From Ophiura sarsii (lineage: Eukaryota; Echinodermata; Ophiuroidea; Amphilepidida; Ophiuridae): DNA of 64,000 nt. A program made the translations under genes and the position numbers. The DNA lies in assembly GCA_035610835.1 (NCBI GenBank), contig CM069455.1, forward strand, positions 22,734,264 to 22,798,263, read 5' to 3'. Positions 1 to 11,142 of this stretch are shown piece by piece; within the stretch, counting starts at the first letter, position 1; each line of letters begins with the position of its first letter. The notes beneath the pieces were generated by a model. That model did not search any database, had not been told where the DNA came from, and saw only the letters and a list, made by a program, of their open reading frames with translations.

Positions 1-113
1 GTTGGGGCCGGGTGATCATTCCGTTATTATGGTCACTAGGTCATTACGGATAGACAGGACATTTTGCTTTAGGTGTGTGAAATTTAGTGGCCCTTTTTCT
101 TTTCTTACTGTTA

Positions 114-246
114 CAGTGGCGTAACCCCCCCAAATGAAATCAATCGGTGTGGGTGTGGAATGGAGCCCCCCATTAGGAGCCCCCACCCCCATTTCAAGTC
201 ACTGCCCCTTCTTGCCCCCAAATGAAAAAGTATAGTTACGCCACTG
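114..246. mobile_element. Small TA-flanked MITE, CAGTGGCGTAAC ends
   Basis: The ends are CAGTGGCGTAAC and its reverse complement GTTACGCCACTG, each bordered by a TA dinucleotide, as expected for Tc1/mariner-type insertion. The 133-bp interior is rich in C runs and has no coding potential. Two G-rich copies near 2394 and 56397 share the CAGTGSCG start. It must have been moved by a transposase encoded elsewhere. Confidence 0.7.
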
Positions 247-698
247 TACTGTGACATTCGATTAAACAACCTGTTTCATTTGAACAGTTGAATGCCCTCT
301 GAGGCAATCTTTTGATTATTTATGTGGTATTGAAGTACACCTAACACAAATAGTTCCAGACCACGTGCATTAATGTTGGTTAATTCAAAATCAATAGTCG
401 GTACCAAAAACTCGAGATATACATTAACTTAACACCTTTTTTAAATGGCAAAACAAATTGCGCGCATCTTCTTTTCTTTATGCCCCCACAAAAAGAAGAA
501 GATTATGATGATCCGTGTTTTCCAATTGTCACTATTAGTTAGTTGTATTATTCAGATGAAAACTTAAGTTTTCATGTGTGTTACGGGTGGCGATTCTTTC
601 ACGTAACCTAGCGAAATTTGACCTTACCATAACCGGACACTTGTTGGGTTATACGAAACAAAATTGCGCTTGCGTCGATCCGCTTGTACATGTAGCAC
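247..698. other. Non-coding stretch with one stray MITE end
   Basis: No gene is visible. Positions about 333-425 match one arm (AAGTACACCTA... then a GGTACC-like segment) of the foldback MITE at 17829-18399, without a partner arm nearby, so this is a solo end or a deletion product. Confidence 0.4.
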
Positions 699-702
699 TT
701 AA

Positions 703-1131
703 AGGGGTACTAAGAGATGTTTAAGATTTTTTCTTTTACAAAATTTACTTCAATATTAAAGATAATCATCATAATTGGCCATTATTGTTGTTTCTACTCA
801 CAAAAAACCCAGCAAAACTTGATTAAAACAATGTTGAAATAGTTGAAATATCATCGTTATTGATTGAAACTTTATTTTTAAAACGCCCTCTATGTAATAT
901 CGTATTTAATTTGAATCGAAATGAAAAATAGCGTAACGCTGTTTACCATAAAATGCTGTCCGAGCCGGGGATGGAATATTTTAAAACGACGTTTTATTGC
1001 ACAAAGACGGCTGATTTTCCCTCATCCTTACAGCTGTAAGTTTGTGTATGTAATACAATTGTACAAATGTAGAAACCGCGGTTTTTATCCTAATTGAGGG
1101 CTCAGCCTTCAACACATCTCTTAGTACCCCT
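703..1131. mobile_element. TTAA-flanked MITE (piggyBac/Kolobok type)
   Basis: AGGGGTACTAAGAGATGT at 703 is repeated in inverted form ending at 1131. TTAA directly borders both ends (699-702 and 1132-1135), the target duplication of piggyBac- and Kolobok-type transposases. The 429-bp interior has no meaningful reading frame. Confidence 0.8.
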
Positions 1132-1135
1132 TTAA

Positions 1136-1744
1136 TTGTGCGAATGGCGAATGGAGTGTGCGTATACAATGTAGTACATCTGCGCAGATCACGTGACTTC
1201 ATAGCGACTTCAGTAATTGGCATTGAAGCATATATATCACATCACTTTATTAGCATCATAAAAGTTACACATACAGAATTGATACACAATAAAGGAAAAC
1301 ATGTAAATATATATAACTGTATTATCTATTTGCCGACATCACATAAGACCTCATTTCAACCCCAACACTCAAGCGCGGACGTTTCAAAGCACGTAGGGTA
1401 CAGTGGCTAGTATTGGAAGCACGTTAAGAGAGTCGTCTTACAATACACCATTCCCAGGAAGTGTCAAGAACTACAGGGTAAGTAATATTATGCAACAGTG
1501 CATTTTTTAAATACTTGTAGAAAATTGAACTTAGAAGAAAATTGAACTCAGTATTCCATGACAACAATTGCCAATGACGTGCTACATTATTGCCTTCAAT
1601 CAAGGGTAAAGGTGGTGGATGATCATGTACGTGTTAAAGCGACTTTAGTAACTATTATTACAACTGAACCAGAATCACTCTGTCTGTACCTTCTTCACAT
1701 CGAGTATGTAACCTTCCCAGTATTTGAAGAATATTGACCCATTT
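1136..1744. other. Unassigned non-coding stretch
   Basis: No gene or clear repeat structure is seen. Short open frames here have no recognisable protein features. Confidence 0.3.
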
Positions 1745-1862
1745 ACACGTAGGTGGAGCTGAGGCGTGTGAGGTAAAGTGTCTTACCCAAGAGAACATGT
1801 TGACCGAAACAGGACTCGAAACCACAACCTTTGTATTGCGAGTCCACCGAACGCGCTAAATT
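1745..1862 (-). mobile_element. tRNA-derived SINE
   Basis: On the minus strand the stretch begins with a tRNA-like head: an A-box-like TAGCGCGTTCGGTGG followed about 30 bases later by a B box, GGTTTCGAGTCC. It continues with TCTTGGGTAAGACACTTTACC, resembling the conserved tail of many animal tRNA SINEs. These internal RNA polymerase III promoter boxes would drive its transcription. It is not a tRNA gene, because no acceptor stem can be formed. Confidence 0.7.
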
Positions 1863-2393
1863 TTCTATCAATCAAACAGCGCATAAATACAATTTCACTC
1901 TGGGTTTTCAACAACAATGATATGATCGTAATACATTCAACCATGATTGAAATATTCAAAACATCGACTATAGGTATTACATAGCGCCCTTACATTGGGC
2001 ATGTTGGGTGTCTCGAAAACGGGGATCGAAAAACGGGGGATTTGACAACCGAATCTCCCTGTATTTTGATCCCCGTTTTTTGCCCGTTTTTGAGATACCC
2101 CTATAATAGGCATTTCGAAAACGGGGATTGAAAAACGGGGATAAAAACAGGGGATCAACTTTTATTTTTCTTTGTATTAGCTCATAGAACATATTAGGCG
2201 TATGTTTACCATGTAAAATGTGTATAGGGGCAGGGGGTTTATTGGGGATGGTTGTTTTCCCCGTTTTCCGATCCCGTTTTCGAGATGCCTATAGGGTATC
2301 TCGAAAACGGGGATCGGAAAACGGAGATTGAAAAACAGGGAAATCGTTGAAAATCCTCTGATAGACACATTGTTTGCTCACAACACCTCCACT

Positions 2394-2680
2394 CAGTGCC
2401 GGCACCAGCATCTATTTTATTTTATTTGGGGAGGGGGGGGGGGGGGGGGGGCGGTGGGTATAGAAAAAATATGGGAGGCAAGCTCGGAGGCAAGACCAAA
2501 CTATTTGGTTGCAAAATCATGCGCAAAACGCGCAAAAAAAATTTGTCTTTTATTGCAAAGATTGCCTGAAATTAGCTTAATTCGTTGTGAATTAGACATT
2601 TCAGACCAATTTTAAGTATTTTTCTACATTAAAAGTCAACATTTTCGATTGTTTTGGGACAAAAGCTGGTGTCGCCACTG
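2394..2680. mobile_element. G-rich MITE nested in the foldback
   Basis: Ends are CAGTGCCGGCACCAGC (2394-2409) and GCTGGTGTCGCCACTG (2665-2680), inverted with one mismatch. Just inside the left end is an interrupted run of about 20 G. A related left end followed by a similar G run occurs at 56397. No clean target duplication is seen. Confidence 0.6.
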
Positions 2681-3189
2681 CCTGACATGTGTATAATGGA
2701 CATCCCGCCCACGGTTAACCGCACCCACACCCCCTACACTCCCTCGAACATGTACTAGGCCTACGGCTCATTGCATACACCCACACCCGTACTCAAACAG
2801 AACTACCATGACATAATAATATGAGCCTAAACAACACTCTATCGTGACCTCAACAAAATACAACCATCCCCAACAAACCTCCTGCCCTTTACACATTTAA
2901 CATAAAGGTAAACATACGCCTAATATGTTCTATGAACTAATACAAAGAAAATAAAAGTTGATCCCCCGTTTTTCGATCCCCGTTTTTCAATCTCCGTTTT
3001 CGAGATGACTATAGGGGTATCTCGAAAACGTGGATCGAAAACGTGGATTGAAAAAAACAGGGGATTCGTTTAAAATCATCTGAAAGATATTTTGGGGGCA
3101 AGAACAAATGTGGGGGAAAGACCAAAATATGTGGTTGCAAAATGCGCGCAAAAGTGCGCGAACTTGTACTAGGACTACATGCTCATCGC

Positions 3190-3805
3190 ATACACTTCGT
3201 TTTTTAACGGTAGAATACCGGAGTCCCAGCTGCCAGTATTTTACCGCTAAAATACAGCAACCGTAAAATATAATTTCCCGTTAATTTATTAGTTTGGATG
3301 ATATTTTAACAGTATTCTGACGTTATTTTACGGATGTGTGTATGTATTGTGAATATAAATTTTACCTGTTATTTAACGGGGCTTGTGTATAATTTCGGAT
3401 ATAAAAAAAATACAGGAACGTATTTCCTGCAATTTTATGTGTCATATGTTCATTCTGTTCTTCTTTCGCAATTTATTTTTACATGGCATTACAGATTTTG
3501 AGATGAACTTAGCGTTTTGTGTTAATATAAACTATTTTATAAAATAACGAATTACGGGGTTTTACAATTTTTAGTGTAAATATTGTTTTAAAACGGTAGA
3601 AACCGTATATTTTCCTGTAAATTAACGTCAATTATTATATTTGCTGTAAAAACCCGGAATATTTTACAAATAACGTTAAAATAAAGTGAATACAGAGGGA
3701 ATCGTAAAATTACGGGGTTTACCATTTTTGTGTGTAAATATTGTTTTAAAACGGTAAAAAAACGTATATTTTCCCTGTAAATTAACGTCAATGTTTAACA
3801 GTGTA
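3190..3805. repeat. ACGGTAAAATAC-rich repeat with internal duplication
   Basis: An AT-rich stretch with many ACGGTAAA / TTTACCGT-like words. About 85 bp at 3555-3640 recur at 3705-3795 with few changes (both contain AATTACGGGGTTT and TGTAAATTAACGTCAA). It lies inside the 2006-4139 foldback and is probably a further decayed insertion; the right edge TTAACAGTGT looks MITE-like but no matching left edge is certain. Confidence 0.4.
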
Positions 3806-4327
3806 TGACATGCATGACATAAGCCGAAACAACACCCAATATTGGCATCAACAAAATACAATCATCCCCAATAAACCCCCTGTCCCTATTTACACATTTA
3901 ACATAGGTAAACATACGCCTAATATGTTCTATGAGCTAATACAAAGAAAATAAAAGTTGATCCCCCGTTTTTCGATCCCCGTTTTTCGATCCCCGTTTTC
4001 GATCCTCGTTTTCGAGATGCCTATAGGGGTATCTCGAAAACGTGGATAAAAAAAACGGGGATTGAAAAACAGGGGATTCGGTTGTGAAATCCCCCGTTTT
4101 TCGATCCACGTTTTTCGATCCACGTTTTCGAGACAACCCTTAGATTGTCAATATTGAAGCTATTAAAGGAACGGGTGTGTGTCATGACATAGCGGTACTT
4201 CAAAAGGTATTATAATTATGTGAAAGTCGCAACAGGTGTTGTCAATTGTTACCCAAACACTATTCAGTAGAGTAAGGTGAAATCATGCGTGTCTTCTAAC
4301 AGCTGGAAGTGTCCATATAGCCATATT

Positions 4328-4966
4328 AGGTGCTTGGTTTTATCAGGGACAATGGAATCAAGGGACTGGAAACGGCATTAACCGCCAATTGCATCGCTAC
4401 TGTATATCACATTATTATAAATATGACATGCGAGTTGCGGTAGTGTTTTAAGTTGCCCCTTTGATTTCGAAAGAGGATCAAAATACCATTTTTTCCCGAA
4501 AAACTTATGCCAAGGTCAAACTGAATACAAGTTAAACGTCATTTTTCGTTACAAATGTTATATGTAATTGATATCTTTGAGAACAATTTTAAGATGCATG
4601 AACAAATGATAGAACAAACTTATTAGTATTTTTCTTGGAATGTAATACACTGCAACAGATTTGTTGTTCCTATTGATTTCAATAGTGAAATCATTTGGAA
4701 AATGATGTTCCTTGATTTGTATTGGCATTTCTAGAGTGTAGTAATGTAGCAGGAACATACATTATACACAGGCTGCATTCGTATAGGACAAGACGCACAG
4801 CGAGTCGTGCCGTGTGGGTGTACTGAGACTCGAACCAGGGTCTATATTGATGAATGTAATGTATGCTTGCTCAACTGATGATAATTGTACACCCGCAACT
4901 CGCATAGTACAATGAACATGATGCCATTTCCAGTCCCTTAATTCTATTGTCCCTGTTTTAAGCACT
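4328..4966. mobile_element. Inverted-repeat insertion inside the Tc1-like element
   Basis: A segment near 4331-4455 (GTGCTT...AGGGACAATGGAAT...AGGGACTGGAAA...GCGAGTTGCGG) recurs inverted at about 4870-4966. The two arms enclose roughly 400 bp, including a tRNA-like SINE head. This arrangement indicates a nested non-autonomous element that inserted after the Tc1-like copy. Confidence 0.5.
4785..4890 (-). mobile_element. tRNA-like SINE head
   Basis: On the minus strand a B box, GGTTCGAGTCTC, lies about 40 bases after an A-box-like TTGAGCAAGCATAC. The flanks contain the arms of the 4328-4966 element. It is probably a SINE fragment, not a functional tRNA. Confidence 0.45.
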
Positions 4967-5079
4967 TCATCGCAAGCTTTCAGCAGTTATTGCAAAAAGA
5001 ATGCTGCTTTTTCAAAATCTTGTGTATTCTGGCTGTCCTCTGGCTCCAAGTGGTGGTGTTCGCCTCCAGTTAACTGAAA

Positions 5080-5700
5080 TTGAAAGTTACTAGAGCTATC
5101 ACGCTCCTTGAAGGTGGCAATTCCGCTCGGCGGCAGGTGGCTGTACGCATTGTGGCAGTAAGTAACACGAGAAAGCCAGGTCAAGGCCGCAGACCCATTA
5201 CTACCCCTCGTCAGATCAAAACCCGAGGACACTGGTACGCAGATACCGTCAAAGTACCGCCAGATCCCTAACTACAGACTTTCAGAGGGCAACTGGTGTC
5301 CGTGCATCCAAACCAAACAGTGATAAACCATAAACATCCTTCTATTGTTTATGGATAAACCATCGGCATGAAGATGGTATGCATATCAGAAGACCAACCA
5401 CATGTCTCTTTTTGATCCCACGGTTGTAGTTTTGCCCAACATCATCAAGATTGGCAGGTTAGCGATTGGACGCTAGCACTGTTCATCAATGAGAGCAGAT
5501 TTACAGTATCCACCAATGACAGACGTGTTAGGGCCTGGAGTCGTTCAGAAGAACGATGCAGATTGTAACATTGTTGAAGTTAATCACTATGGAAGCGGAT
5601 CCGTTATGGTCTGGGCGGGTATCTCTCTGGACGGGCGTGTAGGCCTTAACGTGGTAGAGCGGTGGTGCAATACCAGGTGTGAGGTCCTTTTAGGGGTGTG
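5080..5700 (+). pseudogene. Tc1/mariner-like transposase remnant
   Basis: The N-terminal part retains a helix-turn-helix and linker pattern (GNSARRQVAVRIV... then GRRPITTPRQ) typical of Tc1 transposases. The catalytic part reads WTLALFINESRFTV followed by NHYGSGSVMVWAGIS, the usual second-Asp block and GGSVMVW block. The second catalytic Asp (normally DES) is Asn here, and several frameshifts separate the blocks, so it cannot be active. It lies between the two inverted repeats of its own element. Confidence 0.75.
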
Positions 5701-5782
5701 TGGACACTCTTGTGTCCAAGTTTTAGAAGACACGCATGATTTCACCTAACACTACTGAATAATTGTTTGGGTAACAATTGAC

Positions 5783-6810
5783 TACATATGTAATGAATTT
5801 CACTAAACAAACCTTTGAAATACTGGTGTATATATCAACACACCGCCACACATGTTTCTTTAAAAAAAAAAGTAGTGTAGTTTAAGCTACGGTATTCACA
5901 TTCGTTACTCTTTAAAGGCGTCAAACATCTCTTTGTCACGTAACAGGGAGATTACCTTTCCCCGCTGTGGTTTACAGTGTCCACAATTAGTAGTTTCATC
6001 AGGTTGAACGTTAGCACTTTCCACGCGTCAGTCGTATGCAGACGACAGTTTCAAAATGTTTCAAAAATGTCAAAATTATTGAATTCATCACCAAATGTGT
6101 AGACGGTATTAACACCATGAGAAACTTAGGAAAGGTTTTTGAAAAATCTGTTTTGTATATGGTAAAACTAATAGCCACGTGGAAAGTAACTTGTGTCTTT
6201 GATTTAAAAAATCCGAATGATAATTGTCAATGTGAGGCAAAGTACAACGTTGCTTGTTTAGGATAAAACAGCAAGAATCGGGAGAAAGTGTATATGTTTC
6301 GAACATAAATCTTGGAAACACTTGTATAGGTACGTTACAAAAACATTGTAAGAAAATGGAGAATTTTTGTTGTTGAAATACGTGTCTGGGGAATCTTAAG
6401 GTTAACGAGAACAAATTCTTAATTAGGGTACGTTGTGAAGTTCCATACAAGCACCCCAGTGTTTATGCAAGTGGGTACACCATATGAACCTTGAGGCCGA
6501 AAAGTCACCCTGATGCGTGATAGATAGACGTTTCCCCGTTTCTGAGTAGGAAAACAATACTTAAGGTACTTAATTGTCATTCTAGGTTCGCTATATGGCA
6601 CTGTATCATAGTGGAATTTCAGGAAACGGCTATAGTCAGAGGACGATCGTTATCAGATGATTTCATAATAAAGTGGTGGAGATATTCTGCTGTTGAGCAA
6701 AGTAGTACTAGCAATTGTTTCCGTAGATGCGATAACAAACAGTTTGCAAACTTAGCAATTCAAAAAGCTGGACTGAATCATCTTTCGAAGTACTCAATTG
6801 ACTTTAAGAA
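5783..6810. other. Region upstream of the GPCR; no gene seen
   Basis: No protein-coding signature is visible. A short motif at about 6157-6190 (ATGGTAAAAC...AATAGCCACGTGGAAAG) recurs at 13739-13765. The 5' UTR and promoter of the receptor gene should lie here or further left, but no TATA box or initiator can be named with confidence. Confidence 0.35.
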
Positions 6811-7896
6811 ATGGATCTCTCGTTCAACGACACTGCGACTGACATGACTCCTAGCTGTCCTTTCGAGGTCACCTACGATCTTTCGGATCCTGATAAAGCA
6901 ATCCGATGGCTGTACACAGCCTCAGATTTGTTTTTCCTCCATGTTGTTCTGCCCTCGATAGCACTAGTGGGTGTCATCGGTAATGGAGCGTTCCTCTTCA
7001 TGGCAGCGCGCGTACCAGAAATGTATTCTAGCTTGACGGTGTACCTCGTCAATCTGGCTATTTGCGACATTCTGTACCTGGTGTTCTCAAATATGCTGTA
7101 TCTGAGAGAAGGTGAAATCAATCAAGCTTTCTACGTTAACTCAAGATTCGGCTGTATGGCAATCGCCGTATACTTAAGTTGGTGGTATTATGCATCTATT
7201 GGGTTCTTGACTTTGATGTCTATAGAGCGATATTTGGCAATCTGCAAACCACTGAAGGCCATGCTTCTCAAAGGCCGTAGTCGTAATATCAAGATGGTGT
7301 CAGCTATATGGGTGTTATCACTGGCGGTGACTCTAACGCGGATGCCACAGTATGCTATATTTCGACAGTACTGCGTGATATGGCCGGACAATGACGACTT
7401 CCAACACCTCCCTACAACAATCAACCGTTGTCACCATATGGGTCGTATGGTGGACAACTATAATAACTTCTTGTCCGTCGCAAGTATCAGCTTAACAGCG
7501 TTGGTAAACTGCGCTCTGTACGTCCGTATCGTATACGCTCTAAGCAAGCGTAGTCTGGTTGGGGACGCCGCGGATCGCACCCGCAACCAAGTCGCTCGCA
7601 CGCTGATTATAAACGGCATCGTATTCATTATCTGTCATACACCGTATCGATTGTACACGCTGGAAGATTTACTTGCCAACTACGGATATGACAGAAACCC
7701 ATTTTACAAGGCACGGCTTCAGTACATCGGGACCATCTTTATTCTGTTAAATTCTATCATTAACCCGTATCTGTATGTGCTGACATGTGCCCATTACAGG
7801 CGTTGTATGCGAAAGGCGTTTTGTGGATGGAGATCGTCATCATTGCCAACCGCAGATAAAAGCAGTAGTAGTAACACCATTAATGTCAATATCTAA
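6811..7896 (+). CDS. Class A (rhodopsin-type) G protein-coupled receptor, neuropeptide-receptor-like, single exon
   Basis: A 361-residue receptor of usual class A length, in the plasma membrane. TM1 (about 42-66) has GN at 57-58. TM2 has NLAICD at 81-86 with the conserved Asp86. TM3 begins at Cys115 and ends in ERY (139-141), a variant of DRY. TM4 has Trp167. TM6 has CHTP (275-278), in which the Trp of CWxP is replaced by His. TM7 ends NPYLY (318-322). Cys188 or Cys207 in the second outer loop could pair with Cys115. N6 is an N-glycosylation site (NDT), and Cys338 could be palmitoylated. TM5 lacks the usual proline. The ATG has G at -3 and G at +4. The pattern fits the peptide-binding beta group (TRH, neuromedin U or FMRFamide receptor-like), but the ligand is unknown. 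The reading frame is intact and has no intron, as in many lineage-expanded invertebrate GPCRs. Confidence 0.93.
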   Translation: MDLSFNDTATDMTPSCPFEVTYDLSDPDKAIRWLYTASDLFFLHVVLPSIALVGVIGNGAFLFMAARVPEMYSSLTVYLVNLAICDILYLVFSNMLYLREGEINQAFYVNSRFGCMAIAVYLSWWYYASIGFLTLMSIERYLAICKPLKAMLLKGRSRNIKMVSAIWVLSLAVTLTRMPQYAIFRQYCVIWPDNDDFQHLPTTINRCHHMGRMVDNYNNFLSVASISLTALVNCALYVRIVYALSKRSLVGDAADRTRNQVARTLIINGIVFIICHTPYRLYTLEDLLANYGYDRNPFYKARLQYIGTIFILLNSIINPYLYVLTCAHYRRCMRKAFCGWRSSSLPTADKSSSSNTINVNI

Positions 7897-7974
7897 TGGT
7901 GGCAAAAGATCATACAGGCGACTCGTGAGACGGTAGGCCTACTATTATTTTAGAGGTGTTGGGCCAAATGAAAC

Positions 7975-8045
7975 ATCAAAATAGTTGAACTGTTTAATTT
8001 CAAGGTCGCATGTTCGAATCCCTCGTTGGCGTATATTTTTTTTAA
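7975..8045 (+). repeat. tRNA-like (SINE) fragment with B box
   Basis: CATGTTCGAATCCCTCGTT forms a polymerase III B box with T-arm-like surroundings, followed by a T run and TGATGACTT. Similar B box, T-run and TGACTT-like arrangements occur near 33297 and 37130, suggesting one tRNA-derived SINE family. It overlaps the probable 3' UTR of the receptor gene. Confidence 0.4.
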
Positions 8046-8111
8046 TAATTGTGATGACTTTATAATTCGTCATCTTGATCGTCGATTTTAAAACCTTAAA
8101 TAGCCTATACC

Positions 8112-8117
8112 AATAAA
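8112..8117 (+). promoter_or_regulatory. Candidate polyadenylation signal of the GPCR gene
   Basis: AATAAA lies 216 bases after the GPCR stop codon, with T- and GT-rich sequence downstream. It is the first canonical hexamer after the coding region. Use of this site is an inference. Confidence 0.4.
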
Positions 8118-9221
8118 GAAAATTGTCATGTTAATGTTTTATTCTTGATAGTGTCACATTGAACGCACATTGCACAAACAAGGAGAGCCATAACAACCTT
8201 TAGGCCTATAATACCCTTGCAATCCAAAATCTTAGGACACTTGGTTATGGTGTCAAAATCATCCCAGATATTAAAATTGGACTATAATATTTTACTATGG
8301 TGTCAAAATCATACCAGATATTAAATTTGGACTGTCATATTTCACTATTCATTAATAAAGTCATGTTTTCTGCAACATCTGCTCATTCCATTCCATGAAA
8401 TTGAAGAAAATATGTGCCTCCGTTGAATCCCTATACAAATCTCCCCTTGAAAATAGCTCATGAATAATTAATCAAGCTCATTATAGCCATTGCAATCCAA
8501 TGGTAGGCAGTGTGTCAACTTTGTCTTCCTTTCAAAATAACCTTTGCAATTGTTTATTAATGTATTCACTCAAGTGGAGCTAATCCCAGAATTGTCCCTA
8601 TTAGTCTTTAATCTTAATCATATATTGAGAATTTATCTCTTTATTCATCTTTAAAGATAGCATTTTTTTGGAAGGAAATTTAAAAATAACAAATTTAACA
8701 CCATGACTTTCATATTAGGCCAATAAATGGAAACCATCTAAATTCCCTATACCTTCTCATTGCACCCACATTTACTGGGCATACTACAAAGTTATTCATT
8801 TCATCATTACTAAGTATTAATGTTACTGTTAAATTAACTATAAAAATATCAAAGAGAAAATTATAAATCACTGAATATTGTCATAAATGTTTTTCCTATA
8901 AACTAATGACTCAAAAAATATCTCGGATTTGTTTTAACAAATTTATAAGAACTTTTCATCAATTTGTAAACCTAGAATACCAAAATGCTAACGCAGCAGT
9001 TCAATGGGTTCCCGGTGTGTCTCTCAATTTATAGCAGGCAAGATTTCCTAAGACTTTTGGTTGCTAGTGTACAGTCAGCCTGCAGGTCACTCTCTGAGCA
9101 TTTCAAGATCATCTGTTCTTTCGCTGGATGTTGCTGCTTCATGCAACCTCCGAAGAATTCCGAAATTTCCCGAATAGAAGAGCTCAAGTTAGATCGTTTT
9201 GTCATAAAACCAGCCTATGTT
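8118..9221. other. Non-coding stretch with a 50-bp tandem duplication
   Basis: No gene is seen. At about 8246-8345 a 50-bp unit beginning TATGGTGTCAAAATCAT is present twice in tandem with few differences. The rest is AT-rich and unassigned. Confidence 0.4.
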
Positions 9222-9989
9222 GCTTACTTGCTTACTTGCTTAAGGCGTCCCGAAGGGACGGACTTCTGTGATGGCCTTCCATACTGGTCTTTCAAGCATG
9301 CAGTTTTTCATGTCCTGCCTAGTTAGTCCTGTATCCTCTGATAAAAGCTTGATGTAATTCTTTCGTGGTGGTCCTCTAGCCTTGTGTCCATGCTTGGGTT
9401 GCCACAGGAGAACTTTGGAGACTGCTTCCTCTTCCCTTCTAGCACAGTGGCCGGCAAATTTTAATCTCCTCCGTCTTAGCCTCTCTGATATTGGTAGCAG
9501 ATTCCCATATAGATCTTTGTTGGTGGTGTGAGATTGCCATGATACATTAAGTGCTTTTCTTAAGAGGCGAGTGTAGCAACCATCCAGCGCTTTTCTCATT
9601 TTAGCTGTTAGTGTCCAAGTCTCGGCTCCATAGGTCAAAACAGATTCAACAGTGGTGGTAAACAGCTTTATTTTCAGGTTTCTTGGGAGTTTACTGTTCC
9701 ATATTTTTGTCATGCTGTTACAGGCTTTCCAAGCTTGAGCCTTTCTTATGTTGAAATCTTGTTCACTACTAGCAATCCAGGCACCAAGGTATTTGAAGTC
9801 TTGGACAATTTCAAGATCATTACCATCCAGTGTAACTGTTTTAATTGGTGTTGGAGCTTCTTTGTACAGCATTGCCTTTGTTTTTTTGGCGTTCATCCCA
9901 AGACCAACTGTAAGCGCAGCTGCTTCCACCAGATGTAGGATGAATGTATCATTCACAGTTGTTTGATTCATTATGTTCTGCAACCCCAA
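9222..9989 (-). pseudogene. 5'-truncated non-LTR retrotransposon (reverse transcriptase C-terminal part)
   Basis: An uninterrupted 249-residue frame carries the region after the catalytic site of a LINE reverse transcriptase: GLGMNAKKTKAM, then FKYLGAWI, then the thumb segment with YGAETWTLT, and RRLKFAGHCARR near the end. The catalytic F/YADD block is missing because the copy stops at about 9989. After the stop codon the minus strand ends in short TAAGCAAG-type repeats (9222-9241), a tail type seen in several LINE clades. The open frame suggests a fairly recent insertion. The clade cannot be fixed from this part alone. Confidence 0.85.
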
Positions 9990-11142
9990 ATATTGTTACT
10001 CTATGACTATAGAAATGGTATAATCCTTGATTAAACAAATTATGGTGAAATGGTCATACTTGTGTGATATGCGACTACAAACCGTGGACGTGACCGTTTA
10101 CAACATTTGAATAACTGTTTGCCAACATAAACTTCATTATAAGGCATTGATCGTTCATATAGTAAAAATAGAAGTGTTAAGCATGATTAGCTGCTTCAAA
10201 TATTCACATAAAATAAGCAGTTTTTGTGAAAAGATCGGAGTTTTTCTGTAGTTCCACATGTATAGACCTATCATGTGTTAGGGATATCCATTTAAAATAC
10301 ATGGGTTCCCGCGCTGGTTTACTTTACCTTGGCTGGACAATAGGTACAGTCGGTAACGCGGCTTTCTACACAGAGAATGACAGAACATACGACATTTTGC
10401 CAAACTAAAATCATCTGTTCATCACATTTCAGCAATAAGGCTTGCGAATTTTTACTTTTTATGTCAACGAGGACTCCACTGTATTTGCTGCTGAATTATC
10501 AGAAGGGCCTGACCATCTTAACGAGATATGGCAAATTAATGGGGAAACTTTCAATGTAAAAATTGCATAAACAGGCGATACAGGTTCAATATTTTAGTTC
10601 CTTTAAATCATTGCAAATGATCAAATCACCTGTATTAATTATATTGAAGCCTTGGCTTCTATAATATTGAGTTCATAATGGAATTGTTGCCTGAAATATT
10701 CAAAAAATAGCAGATTTGAAACTCTTCTCATTTTCATCCTTGCACAAATCTAGTCTCAGGCACACCCGTCCGTTTGTATTTTCTTCGTCTCAGCAATTAT
10801 CGACTTTTCAGAATTTGAGAATTCGTTCTACTATAATTCACTCTTAAGTTATAACATTCAACGGCAGATCTGAAGAATGCACTCCGTCAGTAGGAGGCGA
10901 TGAAAGTGACTACTATAATTGGCGAAAAGATGTTTTGTGTACGTTAAATCTTACATGTCTTTAAAGGTGTTATCAAAGCAAATACCTTATTTAATACTGA
11001 AATAATAATAATATATAATAGGCCATCAAATGTTTTCATTATAGACCTCGGTAGTTTTTCTTGTATTCCCACAATATTGTCATCTAGCTTTTATTTCTAT
11101 TATTATTCATGTTTTGATAATTACGTGATGGATTTGAGACTA
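9990..11142. other. Unassigned AT-rich stretch
   Basis: No gene or element was recognised. Small hairpins occur (for example around 10645-10675), but no clear termini were found. Confidence 0.3.

Larger units (their letters stand above)
2006..4139. mobile_element. Composite foldback element of CGAAAAACGGGG units
   Basis: The left end GGGTGTCTCGAAAACGGGGA (2006) matches the inverted right end, which ends CGAGACAACCC at 4139; the match continues through a segment reading ACAACCGAATC on both sides. Inside are runs of a short CGAAAAACGGGGAT unit in both orientations. A ~200-bp module containing AACATATTAGGCGTATG occurs three times: once at about 2110-2260 and twice inverted at about 2860-3020 and 3850-4030. 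Nothing in it codes for protein. It resembles a foldback element built by rearrangement of one MITE family. Confidence 0.55.
4241..5782 (+). mobile_element. Degenerate Tc1-like DNA transposon with long inverted repeats
   Basis: The left end GTCAATTGTTACCCAAACA (4241) is mirrored at 5782, and the match continues for about 60-80 bp on each side (shared segment GGTGAAATCATGCGTGTCTT). TA follows the right end; the left flank reads TT, probably a mutated TA. A decayed Tc1-type transposase lies inside on the plus strand. A second repeat structure at 4328-4966 is nested between the left end and the transposase, which accounts for the 1.5-kb length. Confidence 0.75.

Noticed and set aside
6611..6847. 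A short open frame overlapping the start of the GPCR
   Set aside because: It has no recognisable domain and conflicts with the clearly coding receptor frame.
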